The notes beneath the pieces were generated by a model, which had not been told where the DNA came from, did not search any database, and saw only the letters and a list, made by a program, of their open reading frames with translations. Of a stretch of DNA of 32,095 nucleotides, positions 16,116-23,538 are shown piece by piece (the first letter of the stretch is position 1; each line of letters begins with the position of its first letter). The DNA comes from Candidatus Woesearchaeota archaeon (GTDB lineage Archaea; Nanobdellota; Nanobdellia; Woesearchaeales; WJKL01). A program made the position numbers and the translations under genes. Location of the stretch: positions 1 to 32,095 of the forward strand of contig JAAOYC010000029.1 of assembly GCA_018221125.1 (NCBI GenBank). Reading direction: 5' to 3'.

Positions 16116-16843
16116 TATTTTGCAAGTTCAGCCTCTATCACTTGTTTGAAAGCGTCAAAAGGCTGTGCTCCTGAGACAAGCTGACCATTTATGATGAATC
16201 CAGGTGTTCCCTGTATTCCAGCTGCTTGTCCATCTCTCATGTCTTTTGCAATTTCGTCTGCCATTGCTCCTGAATCAAGGCACTCATCAAATTCATTTGT
16301 ATCCAATCCTATTTCTTTTGCAAATCCTTTGAAAGCACTGACTCCTCCTGTTACGCCTTTCTCAAACAAAAGATCATGCATCTCATAGTATTTCTCCTGC
16401 TCTCCTGCACATTCAGCAGCTTCTGCTGCTTTCTGGGCATTTGCATGGAAGTTTAGTGGATAATCTCTGAATACAAGCTTGACTTTTCCAGTATCTATGT
16501 ATTCTTCTCTTATCTGCCCTAATGTCTGTTCATAGAATCTTGCACAGAAGGGACATTCATAATCAGACCATTCAACTATTGTTACTGGTGCATCTGCATC
16601 TCCTTCAACATCATCATCGTCTACTAAAGCAGCCATGTCTGTTGCTGAGCCAGAATCTCCTCTTGGCTGAGCAGGCTGTGCTTCTGTTGGTGCAGTGGCG
16701 GTTCCATCTAAATCAGATTTAATCCCAAAACCACTCATAAATACTGAGATTAGGAGCAATACTCCTAATATTCCTGCTATTGTTTTCCATAAAGTTACTT
16801 TGCTTATTGTTAAAGCATCTTTTTTTTGTTCATGTTCTTCCAT
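16115..16843 (-). CDS. membrane-anchored DsbA-family thiol oxidoreductase (CPFC)
   Basis: The 242-residue protein has a short charged N terminus, one membrane helix (about 18-40), a low-complexity Ala/Pro/Thr linker and a DsbA-type thioredoxin fold. The active site is CPFC in SDYECPFCARFYEQT (about residues 96-99), with FRDYPLNFH and cis-proline loop GTPGFIING as in the thioredoxin_4 group. It is expected to oxidise or isomerise disulfides outside the membrane. A strong AAGGAGG ribosome binding site lies 8 bases before the ATG. It is the last gene of the copper operon and ends in a terminator-like hairpin. Confidence 0.9.
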   Translation of the reverse strand: MEEHEQKKDALTISKVTLWKTIAGILGVLLLISVFMSGFGIKSDLDGTATAPTEAQPAQPRGDSGSATDMAALVDDDDVEGDADAPVTIVEWSDYECPFCARFYEQTLGQIREEYIDTGKVKLVFRDYPLNFHANAQKAAEAAECAGEQEKYYEMHDLLFEKGVTGGVSAFKGFAKEIGLDTNEFDECLDSGAMADEIAKDMRDGQAAGIQGTPGFIINGQLVSGAQPFDAFKQVIEAELAK

Positions 16844-16861
16844 TTTTTTATACCTCCTTAT

Positions 16862-16898
16862 TAAGCGAATCTTTTTCTACTGGCTTTCATATCGCTTA
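16862..16898. repeat. 7-bp inverted repeat between lipoprotein and DsbA genes
   Basis: TAAGCGA (16862-16868) and TCGCTTA (16892-16898) are perfect inverted repeats separated by 23 bases, inside the 61-base gap before the DsbA gene. As RNA on the minus strand the stem would end 5 bases before the AAGGAGG of that gene. It might separate expression of the two genes or bind a regulator. Confidence 0.4.
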
Positions 16899-16904
16899 CT
16901 TTTA

Positions 16905-17291
16905 TTAATATATTGTTTCCTTGAACTGTATGGGGAAGATAACTTGGCCAGCACCCGTACCCTTTGTTCCTAATCCATCTATGCTGAATACTCTTCCACA
17001 ATTCCTACATTTAATATCACTTCCTTGCTGTTTATATCCTTGATATCCTCCGCAGACATCACAAGCATCAAAAGCAGTTCTTGGCTTTTCATCTGAGCCT
17101 AATACTGTGAAATAACTTATCTGGACTCCATTATCATTGTATTCGTAAAATTGAACTGTTTCAGATAAATCTGATAAAGGTATTGTTATAACTTCTTCAT
17201 CTGCAACAGCATTTCCTGTAGGACTGCTGCTGCATCCTGCTATTAGTATTGTTAATAATGCTAAGATTCCTATTATTATTGTTTTTCTCAT
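16905..17291 (-). CDS. DUF2318-like lipoprotein with two CxxC pairs
   Basis: The 128-residue protein begins with a signal peptide and lipobox (LIAGCSS, Cys at about residue 20), so it is probably lipid-anchored on the outside. The mature part carries DACDVCGGYQGY and CRNCG, the paired CxxC motifs of the DUF2318 family, thought to bind metal, plus AFDACD that matches that family. It follows copA by 14 bases with a GAGG ribosome binding site. A metal-binding or metal-delivery role beside CopA is inferred. Presence of lgt at the right end of the window makes true lipidation plausible. Confidence 0.82.
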   Translation of the reverse strand: MRKTIIIGILALLTILIAGCSSSPTGNAVADEEVITIPLSDLSETVQFYEYNDNGVQISYFTVLGSDEKPRTAFDACDVCGGYQGYKQQGSDIKCRNCGRVFSIDGLGTKGTGAGQVIFPIQFKETIY

Positions 17292-17305
17292 TTATTTTTT
17301 CCTCA

Positions 17306-19480
17306 TTATAATTTTTTCATTTTTAGTAGTAATGAATTTGATACAACTGAAACAGAGCTTAATGCCATTGCTCCTCCTGCAATCATTGGATTTAAAAATC
17401 CTAATGCTGCAATAGGGATTCCCAATGTGTTGTAGAATAAAGCCCAAAACATGTTTTGTCTTATCTTACTCATAGTCATTCTGCTTAGTTTTATTGCTGT
17501 AGGAACGTCTTCAAGGTCATTCCTCATTAATACAATATCTCCTGTTTCCATTGCAACATCTGTGCCTGAGCCCATAGCAATCCCAATATCTGCCTGAGCT
17601 AAAGCAGGAGAATCATTAATACCATCTCCAACCATTGCAACCTTTCCTTTTTTCTGAAGTTTTTTAACATAATTAGCTTTGTCTTCAGGAAGAACTTCTG
17701 CAAATACATGATTTATTCCAGCTTGTTTTGCAATTGCCTTAGCAGTACGTTCATTATCTCCTGTTATCATATAGACAAAGATTTTCATTTTCTGCAATTT
17801 TCTTACAGCAGCTCTAGAAGTTTCTTTTATTGTATCTGCTACAGCAACAATACCTTTTAGTTTTTTATTGCTTCCTAGAAGCATAACTGTTTTTCCTTCT
17901 TCTTCTAGGTTTTCTATATCTTCTTTAATCTTTGGAGAAATGCTAATATTATATTTTGCCATTAATTTATTATTTCCAAAATAGTATGTTTCCCTTCCTA
18001 GATCTGCACTAACTCCATGTCCTGGAATTGCTTTGAAATTAGCTGCTTTTTTTAATGTAATATTTTTATCTTTTGCTTCTTTAACAATTGATTCTGCTAA
18101 TGGATGTTCTGATAACTGTTCAATTGATGCTACTGTCTGCAGTAGTTTTTCTTTTGATCCTGGATTTAATGAAACAAGATTAGTAACAGAAGGAACACCT
18201 TTTGTTATTGTTCCTGTTTTATCAAATATAACTGCTTTTAATTTATGTGCTGTTTCTAATGAATCTCCTCCTTTGATTAGGATACCTTTTTTAGCTCCTT
18301 TTCCTGTTCCAACCATTATTGCAGTTGGTGTTGCTAATCCTAATGAACAAGGACATGCAATAACTAGTACAGAGACAGCTGCAATTAAACCAAATGAAAA
18401 TTCTTTAGCAAATCCAAATTTCCATGTGAGAAAGGTTCCAATTGCAATTAGAATAACAACAGGAACAAAGTAAGCAGAAATAGTGTCTGCAAATCTTTGA
18501 ATTGGTGCTTTTTTTCCTTGAGCATCTTCTATTAGTTTAATGATTTGAGATAATGTTGTGTTAGCCCCTACTTTTTCTGCTTTGAATACAAATGAGCCTG
18601 TCTTGTTGATTGTTGCTCCGATTACTTTATCTCCTTTTGACTTTTCTATTGGTATGGATTCTCCAGTGATCATGCTTTCATCAACAGAAGAATGTCCTTC
18701 TGTAAGAACCCCGTCAACAGGAACTTTTTCTCCAGGCTTAACTATTATTAAATCTCCTTCTTTAACATCATCAACAGGTATTTTAATCTCTTTATTGTAT
18801 TTTATAACAGTTGCAATTTTTGGAGAAAGATTCATCAATTTTTTTATTGCTTCTGATGTTTTTCCTTTTGCAATTGCTTCTAATAATTTTCCCATTACAA
18901 CTAATGTGATTAATATAGCAGATGCTTCAAAATACTGCCCCATTCCACCAGTTAGAACCACATAAACACTATAAAAATAAGCAGCACTTGTTCCTATTGC
19001 AACTAATGTATCCATGTTTGCTGATTTGTTCTTTAAAGCATTCCACATTCCTTTATAGAATTGCGCTCCAACAATAAATTGGACAGGTGTTGCTAATACC
19101 CACAAAATATATCCTTCGTAAGGAATATCTATCTTAAGCCACATGGATAATACCATGCTAATAACAAATGCAGGAACTGCAAACAATAAACTAAAATAAA
19201 ATAGTTTTTTTAATTTGCCTAATTCTTGTTTTCTTTTTTTAGCTTCTTTATTTGCATCTGTTTTTCCCTGAATTAAAGAACAAGTGTAACCTTTTTTTGT
19301 TATTGTTTTTAAAATATCTTCTTGTTTTAATTTTGAATTATCAAAATCTACTGTTGCTTTTTCTGTTGTTAGGTTGACTACTGCATTTTGAATTCCATCT
19401 AGTTTTTTTAGAGATCTTTCTACTAAAGTAACACAGCTTTGGCAGTGCATGCCTTTAATGTCAATATTTATTTTTTTCAT
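17306..19480 (-). CDS. copA: CopA-type P1B copper-exporting ATPase
   Basis: From the ATG at 19478-19480 the protein has 724 residues: an N-terminal HMA domain with GMHCQSC (Cys 13 and 16), eight membrane helices, TGES, the CPC metal motif (about residues 376-378), DKTGT and [10 protein letters not shown]. The end of the protein has the YN and MxxSS residues of copper exporters ([20 protein letters not shown]). This assigns it to P1B-1, which exports Cu(I). An upstream TTG at 19495 gives five more residues but overlaps the preceding gene. The ATG overlaps the stop of the 45-residue Cys-rich gene by ATGA. Confidence 0.95.
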   Translation of the reverse strand: MKKINIDIKGMHCQSCVTLVERSLKKLDGIQNAVVNLTTEKATVDFDNSKLKQEDILKTITKKGYTCSLIQGKTDANKEAKKRKQELGKLKKLFYFSLLFAVPAFVISMVLSMWLKIDIPYEGYILWVLATPVQFIVGAQFYKGMWNALKNKSANMDTLVAIGTSAAYFYSVYVVLTGGMGQYFEASAILITLVVMGKLLEAIAKGKTSEAIKKLMNLSPKIATVIKYNKEIKIPVDDVKEGDLIIVKPGEKVPVDGVLTEGHSSVDESMITGESIPIEKSKGDKVIGATINKTGSFVFKAEKVGANTTLSQIIKLIEDAQGKKAPIQRFADTISAYFVPVVILIAIGTFLTWKFGFAKEFSFGLIAAVSVLVIACPCSLGLATPTAIMVGTGKGAKKGILIKGGDSLETAHKLKAVIFDKTGTITKGVPSVTNLVSLNPGSKEKLLQTVASIEQLSEHPLAESIVKEAKDKNITLKKAANFKAIPGHGVSADLGRETYYFGNNKLMAKYNISISPKIKEDIENLEEEGKTVMLLGSNKKLKGIVAVADTIKETSRAAVRKLQKMKIFVYMITGDNERTAKAIAKQAGINHVFAEVLPEDKANYVKKLQKKGKVAMVGDGINDSPALAQADIGIAMGSGTDVAMETGDIVLMRNDLEDVPTAIKLSRMTMSKIRQNMFWALFYNTLGIPIAALGFLNPMIAGGAMALSSVSVVSNSLLLKMKKL

Positions 19481-19614
19481 ATTGCCTTTGTACAATCCTC
19501 ACAACAATAAATTTCATCTCTTCTTTTTATTGAATTTAATCCAATATCCATTCCGCAAGTCCTGCAGAATAATTCGCTTCCATAAGTAGAATCCTTGAAT
19601 TCGTCGCATTGCAT
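19477..19614 (-). CDS. 45-residue Cys-rich protein upstream of copA
   Basis: The ATG at 19612-19614 opens a 45-codon frame with Cys at residue 3, CRTCG at about 17-21 and CCEDC at about 37-41. This is a treble-clef or TRASH/YHS-like arrangement of six Cys. The GGAGGTTAG ribosome binding site overlaps the stop of the TauE-fusion gene, and the stop overlaps the copA start by ATGA. Placement directly before a copper pump, like the 52-residue gene before copB, suggests a copper-binding partner. It is absent from similarity expectations I can name, so function is inferred. Confidence 0.75.
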   Translation of the reverse strand: MQCDEFKDSTYGSELFCRTCGMDIGLNSIKRRDEIYCCEDCTKAI

Positions 19615-19620
19615 TTTTAT

Positions 19621-21075
19621 CTAACCTCCACAGCCACAGCCACCGCTTCCTCCTCCACCGCAAGATCCTGCTTTAAGTTTTGGAGCAGCAGCAAGTTCTT
19701 TTTGAACAGCAACATCATCGCTTATGTCAATATTATCTTTGACAATGAATACCCCTGGAATCATTCCCATCCAGCAGCTCCATGAAATCACCCCTTCTTT
19801 ATCTGGAGTAAATTCAATAACCTGTTCTCCTCTTTTGATGTCAAACTTTAATCCTAATTTTGGGACTTGTATGGCATTATTGCAGCCATTGATTTCTTTT
19901 CCATTGATTATCCATTTTACAGGAACCCCTTTTTTAAGGACAAATTTATCAGGCTCCCATCCATACCTATTTACTTCCATATTGATTATTTGATAGCCGT
20001 CTTCTATAGCGGCAACATTTCCTGTTATTGCATTATCACCTGCTGAAACAGAAGCGAATAAAGAATTTGTATCAAATCCTGTTCCTGTTAATGCCAATCC
20101 TCTATTGATCATGACTAATCCTAATACAATAACAATTGCTCCTGAGGCTTTTAGAATTTTGTGAGTTGCTTTGCTTGAGATAAAGCTTGTGAAGAATCCA
20201 AAACCAAGCATTACAGGAAGGGTTCCTAATGCAAATACAAATAATAGTTTTGCTCCTTCTAAAGCAGACCCTGTTCCTGCAGCCATTATATAGATAGCCT
20301 GCAGTGGGCCGCAAGCAATCATCAATCCATTTAATAATCCAATAATGAGGGGGCTGCTATGTTTTTGAGATTCTTTGCCCACAAATCTACTTAAAAAATG
20401 AGGTGTTTGAATTCTCACTTTCCTTAACCAAGGAAATAGATTAAGCATATTCAGGCCAAAGACAACTAAGAATAATCCTGCGATTATTCCTGCAACTCCC
20501 CTCATCATTGGAGTGAATGCGATTATTGATCCTAATAAACCAAATCCTGCTCCTATGATTGTGTATGAAAGTGTTTTTCCAACACCATACATTAAATGGG
20601 ATTTATGAGATTTTCTTCCTTGTTCAGCAGCTTTTGCAGTGTAGCTTACTACAAAACCACCGCACATACTTACACAATGGAATCCTGTCAGTAATCCAAC
20701 TAAAAACAATAAGCCATAGCCCATATTTGCACTTATTTCAGGAAGAGCAATTCCATCTGCCATTCTGAATATAAAATAACCAGCTACTAGAATTCCAATT
20801 ATTGCAAATGCGATTCCAAAGAATTTTTTATCAATAGTATAATGTTCTGATTCTTTATTTTCCAGAATTAAAGAGCAATCATATCCTTTTTCTTCAACAG
20901 CTTTGAAAATATCCCCTAAATTCGTTTTGTTTTCATCAAAAATTACTTCAACTGTTTCTGTTGGATAGTCTGCTTTAATGCTTTGAATTCCTTCCATATT
21001 TTCTGCACTTTTTTCTATCAATCTTTCACAACTTCCACAATGCATTCCTTTTGCTTTGAATTTTTTTGTTGTCAT
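19621..21075 (-). CDS. HMA - TauE/SafE-type membrane - cupredoxin fusion protein
   Basis: The 484-residue protein has four parts. An HMA domain (1-70, GMHCGSC with Cys 13 and 16) is followed by a six-helix membrane region (about 90-320) of the sulfite-exporter TauE/SafE type with the conserved HCVSMCGGFV. A cupredoxin-like domain (about 354-448) holds C398, C434, M436 and M438 as possible copper ligands. The tail ends in GSGGCGCGG. HMA-fused TauE-like proteins are known beside copper genes and are proposed to move copper or electrons across the membrane. The CCGGAGGG ribosome binding site is strong. Its place between copZ-like and copA-like genes fits copper delivery to outside proteins. Confidence 0.88.
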   Translation of the reverse strand: MTTKKFKAKGMHCGSCERLIEKSAENMEGIQSIKADYPTETVEVIFDENKTNLGDIFKAVEEKGYDCSLILENKESEHYTIDKKFFGIAFAIIGILVAGYFIFRMADGIALPEISANMGYGLLFLVGLLTGFHCVSMCGGFVVSYTAKAAEQGRKSHKSHLMYGVGKTLSYTIIGAGFGLLGSIIAFTPMMRGVAGIIAGLFLVVFGLNMLNLFPWLRKVRIQTPHFLSRFVGKESQKHSSPLIIGLLNGLMIACGPLQAIYIMAAGTGSALEGAKLLFVFALGTLPVMLGFGFFTSFISSKATHKILKASGAIVIVLGLVMINRGLALTGTGFDTNSLFASVSAGDNAITGNVAAIEDGYQIINMEVNRYGWEPDKFVLKKGVPVKWIINGKEINGCNNAIQVPKLGLKFDIKRGEQVIEFTPDKEGVISWSCWMGMIPGVFIVKDNIDISDDVAVQKELAAAPKLKAGSCGGGGSGGCGCGG

Positions 21076-21130
21076 CGAAATTCCCTCCGGTTATTTCTCT
21101 GGAGTATCAAAAATTTACATTTTTGAACTA

Positions 21131-21337
21131 TCATTTGATTTTATACCCTTCTGATTTTATGATTTTTAGAATATTGCTTTCAGTTACTTTGTTTTCGTCA
21201 AAATTAACCCCTATTATTCCTGATTTAAAGTTTGCTTCTGCTTTCTCTACTCCATCCAATTCTTCTAAAGAATCTTTTACAAGCATTTCACAAGAAGAAC
21301 AGTGCATGCCTTTTGTTTTGATTTTTATGTTTTTCAT
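21131..21337 (-). CDS. copZ: CopZ-like HMA copper chaperone
   Basis: The 68-residue protein is a single HMA domain with GMHCSSC (Cys 13 and 16), binding Cu(I) through the Cys pair and passing it to CopA. The ATG at 21335-21337 has GGAGTTGAT about 4 bases upstream. It is the first gene of the copper operon that runs through the TauE fusion, the Cys-rich gene, copA, DUF2318 and dsbA. A leader of about 90 nt separates it from the three-block promoter. Confidence 0.9.
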   Translation of the reverse strand: MKNIKIKTKGMHCSSCEMLVKDSLEELDGVEKAEANFKSGIIGVNFDENKVTESNILKIIKSEGYKIK

Positions 21338-21407
21338 AGTATCAACTCCGATTTATACTAGAAATAGCATGTTTGATATATACTTTAGCACTGAAACTGA
21401 AGTATTG

Positions 21408-21452
21408 AAAAGGGCTGTAATGCCAGAATTCTTAGGACTAATCGTTTATAAC
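21408..21452 (-). promoter_or_regulatory. promoter with three-block conserved element, copy 2
   Basis: The minus strand reads GTTATAAAC, 13 bases, AATTC, 9 bases, AGCCCTTTT, matching 12536-12580 in blocks and spacing. It lies between the lipoprotein stop and the copZ-like start and would drive the copper operon. The TATA block is at 21444-21452. The AGCCCTTTT block would fall in the first bases of the transcript, so it could act as DNA operator or as leader RNA. Confidence 0.55.
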
Positions 21453-21474
21453 GAGATTTAGGCTATTTTTTGTA

Positions 21475-21897
21475 TTATTTACAATTCCAACCATCATTAC
21501 AATGAAGATCATACACAATACTACCCTCAGAAGCGATAATTATTTGACATCCGTGAGGACTTTTACATTTTCCAGGGCCTTTGAACCAATTTATAATCCA
21601 TATTTTTTGTCCACTATACTCTTGTTCAATTGGATGATTTCGTGATGGACCTCTTTTAGAAGTTTGAACCCACCAGTCATATTTATTATATTCTGCCATT
21701 TGTCCTTCAAGAGGTTTATTTAATTCTGACCTAACTTGCTCTAATGATAAAGAGTATTGTGTTGCTTCATTAGCATTATCTATAGGGAGAGTTATCTGCT
21801 TTGGATTATTAATTTGTTGATTTGAATATGTTTTTGGTGAACAACCAGAAATTAAGATCATACTAATAATCCCTAAGATAAGTATCAAATTTTTCAT
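21475..21897 (-). CDS. predicted lipoprotein of unknown function
   Basis: I do not recognise the family. The 140-residue protein has a signal peptide with lipobox LISGCS (Cys at about 19), a polar low-complexity spacer and a compact C-terminal region rich in Trp. That region holds CKSPHGC (about residues 110-116) and two further Cys in the final eight residues, so a disulfide-bonded or metal-binding outside domain is possible. A TATA-like CTTTTATATACTT lies 20-32 nt upstream. It sits between membrane regulator B and the copper operon. Confidence 0.7.
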   Translation of the reverse strand: MKNLILILGIISMILISGCSPKTYSNQQINNPKQITLPIDNANEATQYSLSLEQVRSELNKPLEGQMAEYNKYDWWVQTSKRGPSRNHPIEQEYSGQKIWIINWFKGPGKCKSPHGCQIIIASEGSIVYDLHCNDGWNCK

Positions 21898-21916
21898 GTA
21901 TATTATTATTTATAAG

Positions 21917-21941
21917 AAGTATATAAAAGTTCTTAAGACTT
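21917..21941 (-). promoter_or_regulatory. TATA box and imperfect palindrome before the lipoprotein gene
   Basis: The minus strand has CTTTTATATACTT (21917-21929), and overlapping it an imperfect palindrome AAGTTCTTAAGACTT (21927-21941, one base short of perfect symmetry). Position just upstream of the TATA box would suit an operator. Evidence is by inspection only. Confidence 0.4.
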
Positions 21942-21949
21942 CTAAACAT

Positions 21950-22471
21950 TTACAAGTTAACTTTAAGAAATACTTGCTTTGTTTTTCCTTTTGCTTTTCT
22001 TGCAACCAATCCTTTTTTCTCTAAGCCATCCAAGACGATGCTTAATTTAGATTTATGCAAATCTGTTCTTAATCTTAATGTCTGCTGCGTGATGCCGTCC
22101 TGTTCTTTGACTGCTTTGATTACTTTCTTTTCTTCTGAAGTTAAGCCTTTAAGCAGGATGCTGAATTTTTCTTCTCCAACCTGGATTTGCTTTTGTTTTT
22201 CCAGTGTTGAGAGTATTGCTTGCTGTGATTTTTCAAAGAATACAAGATAAGCTCCTAATGTTATTATTGCAGCAGAAAAAATCCAGCCTAGAATATAAAA
22301 ACTTGCATCTCTATCTTCATGCAAACAAGTCCCATCATCTAAAAAACAAGATCCCTCTTCTAATATTATTTTATTAATTAAGACATCTTCTTTTGCTTTT
22401 GCAACATAGATTGCTGTAACTAAAACAATTCCGATTATTATCAGTATTATCCCGAGTTTTTTGTTGTCCAT
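21950..22471 (-). CDS. membrane-anchored winged-helix regulator B with outside Cys loop
   Basis: The 173-residue paralogue of the protein at 12601-13101 has two membrane helices (about 5-24 and 56-75) enclosing a loop with GSCFLDDGTCLHED, a coiled-coil-like linker, and a C-terminal winged helix (DGITQQTLRLRTDLHKSKLS as the helix-turn-helix region). Its loop has two Cys where regulator A has three. It starts one base after the stop of the YjdF-like gene, so it is co-transcribed with that gene and the DUF5771-like gene. A role in sensing copper or thiols outside the cell is inferred from loop Cys and the flanking copper operon. Confidence 0.8.
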   Translation of the reverse strand: MDNKKLGIILIIIGIVLVTAIYVAKAKEDVLINKIILEEGSCFLDDGTCLHEDRDASFYILGWIFSAAIITLGAYLVFFEKSQQAILSTLEKQKQIQVGEEKFSILLKGLTSEEKKVIKAVKEQDGITQQTLRLRTDLHKSKLSIVLDGLEKKGLVARKAKGKTKQVFLKVNL

Positions 22472-22472
22472 T

Positions 22473-22928
22473 TTATCTAAATTTTAGTTCTTTGAAAAAT
22501 AATGTTCTGTATTTTAATGCATACAATATTCCAATACCAAATAATCCTCCAATAATTGCCACAATAATATCCCAGAATCCGTCCCAAAAGAATATGTCCT
22601 TTAGATAAGAAGGATTAGGCAATACTAGATCTTCCAGTGTTTCAAGTATTTCCCAGAATATTGATGCTATAAAAGTGAGCAATATTGCCCAAGTCTTTTT
22701 TCTAATGATTGCTGTCAATGAAAGAACCCAGTAGATTCCTATGAATAAAGCTATGCCTGCAAAGAAATGAGACGGGATGTCAACAAAAGGCAAATGCTTG
22801 TATAAATTAAAAGACCTTACAAATAACTCCATCATCAAGAATATTATCAATGATATCAATGCTGTGAAAAATAGTTCATTATGAGGAAATTTGCATCTTT
22901 CTCTTATTTTTAATTTTTTATTGTCCAT
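22473..22928 (-). CDS. four-helix membrane protein, YjdF/DUF2238-like
   Basis: The 151-residue protein has about four membrane helices with conserved-looking polar residues inside or near them: VDIPSHFFAG (about 49-58), FWEILETLEDLVLP (about 90-103) and DGFWDIIVAIIGG (about 115-127). The Asp/His/Glu/Asp pattern resembles the DUF2238 (YjdF) membrane proteins, whose role is not settled. Its ATG overlaps the previous gene by 11 bases. It begins MDNKKL, the same first six residues as both membrane winged-helix proteins. Confidence 0.6.
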   Translation of the reverse strand: MDNKKLKIRERCKFPHNELFFTALISLIIFLMMELFVRSFNLYKHLPFVDIPSHFFAGIALFIGIYWVLSLTAIIRKKTWAILLTFIASIFWEILETLEDLVLPNPSYLKDIFFWDGFWDIIVAIIGGLFGIGILYALKYRTLFFKELKFR

Positions 22929-23148
22929 GTTTCTTTTTCAAATAAGCCATATCTTTTTCCATAGTAGCTTTTGTTTCCCTGTCTTTAGTTATATTCCTCA
23001 GTTGATTCAGTCTTCTTATGATTGTTGCATAGCTGTCTTTCTTGACTGCTTTATTTAGGATAGTGTGTCTTATGGAATCTGCCTGAGTCTTTTTCCAGCC
23101 GTATAATCCTCCTGGAGTTACTTTTGCCCATTTTTTTGGTTTTTTCAT
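22918..23148 (-). CDS. small basic protein, DUF5771-like
   Basis: The 76-residue lysine-rich protein has the order VTPGGLYGWKK, RHTILNKAVKK, TIIRRLNQLRNI and a C-terminal KDMAYLKKKHG. This pattern resembles DUF5771, a small family I recall mainly from large DNA viruses and uncultured archaea; the match is by pattern memory and is not certain. It could bind nucleic acid. It is the first gene of the operon that continues through the YjdF-like gene into membrane regulator B. The ATG is at 23146-23148. Confidence 0.6.
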   Translation of the reverse strand: MKKPKKWAKVTPGGLYGWKKTQADSIRHTILNKAVKKDSYATIIRRLNQLRNITKDRETKATMEKDMAYLKKKHGQ

Positions 23149-23279
23149 ATTCTTAGTTTTTCAATTTCTTTGCTATTTAGTCTATTAACTTTGACTTCTT
23201 TATTAAATTTATCTTTTTGCTAAACTTTTAAATACTAGAATAATTTAATACATAAAATCAACTAAAGGAGGTGAAACAA
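23149..23279. promoter_or_regulatory. divergent promoter region
   Basis: This 131-base AT-rich spacer separates the DUF5771-like gene (minus) from the small membrane-protein gene (plus). For the plus gene a TATA-like CTTTTAAATAC (23225-23235) lies about 45-55 nt before its ATG, followed by the Shine-Dalgarno GGAGGTGA (23267-23274). On the minus strand AATTTAATAAAG (about 23199-23210) is a possible TATA box. No longer repeat is evident. Confidence 0.5.
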
Positions 23280-23537
23280 ATGGCTATGGAAATGATTGAT
23301 ATGATATTAGCACTTGGAATGCCAATAATAACAATAATTCTAGTGATAATGACTGTTTTGATTGATGCAGTAAAGGCAAAAAAGAAATTGATGTGGGGAC
23401 TTATAGTATCTTTAGGACTGTTTAATGTGGCAATGATAATAGACCACACTGGAATGATTGCACAACCTTTCTTAATGTATTCCCACATAGTGCTACCAAT
23501 AGGAGCATACCTTATTTATGCGGGTTTGAAAGAATAA
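23280..23537 (+). CDS. small membrane protein with three hydrophobic segments
   Basis: I do not recognise the family. The ATG at 23280 is chosen because GGAGGTGA lies 5-6 bases before it; a GTG at 23271 lies inside that site. The 85-residue product has about three membrane segments (roughly 5-25, 36-52 and 62-80), with DHTGMI and SHIVLPIGAYL holding the only His residues. It stops one base from the convergent PP-loop gene. No function is evident. Confidence 0.65.
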   Translation: MAMEMIDMILALGMPIITIILVIMTVLIDAVKAKKKLMWGLIVSLGLFNVAMIIDHTGMIAQPFLMYSHIVLPIGAYLIYAGLKE

Positions 23538-23538
23538 G

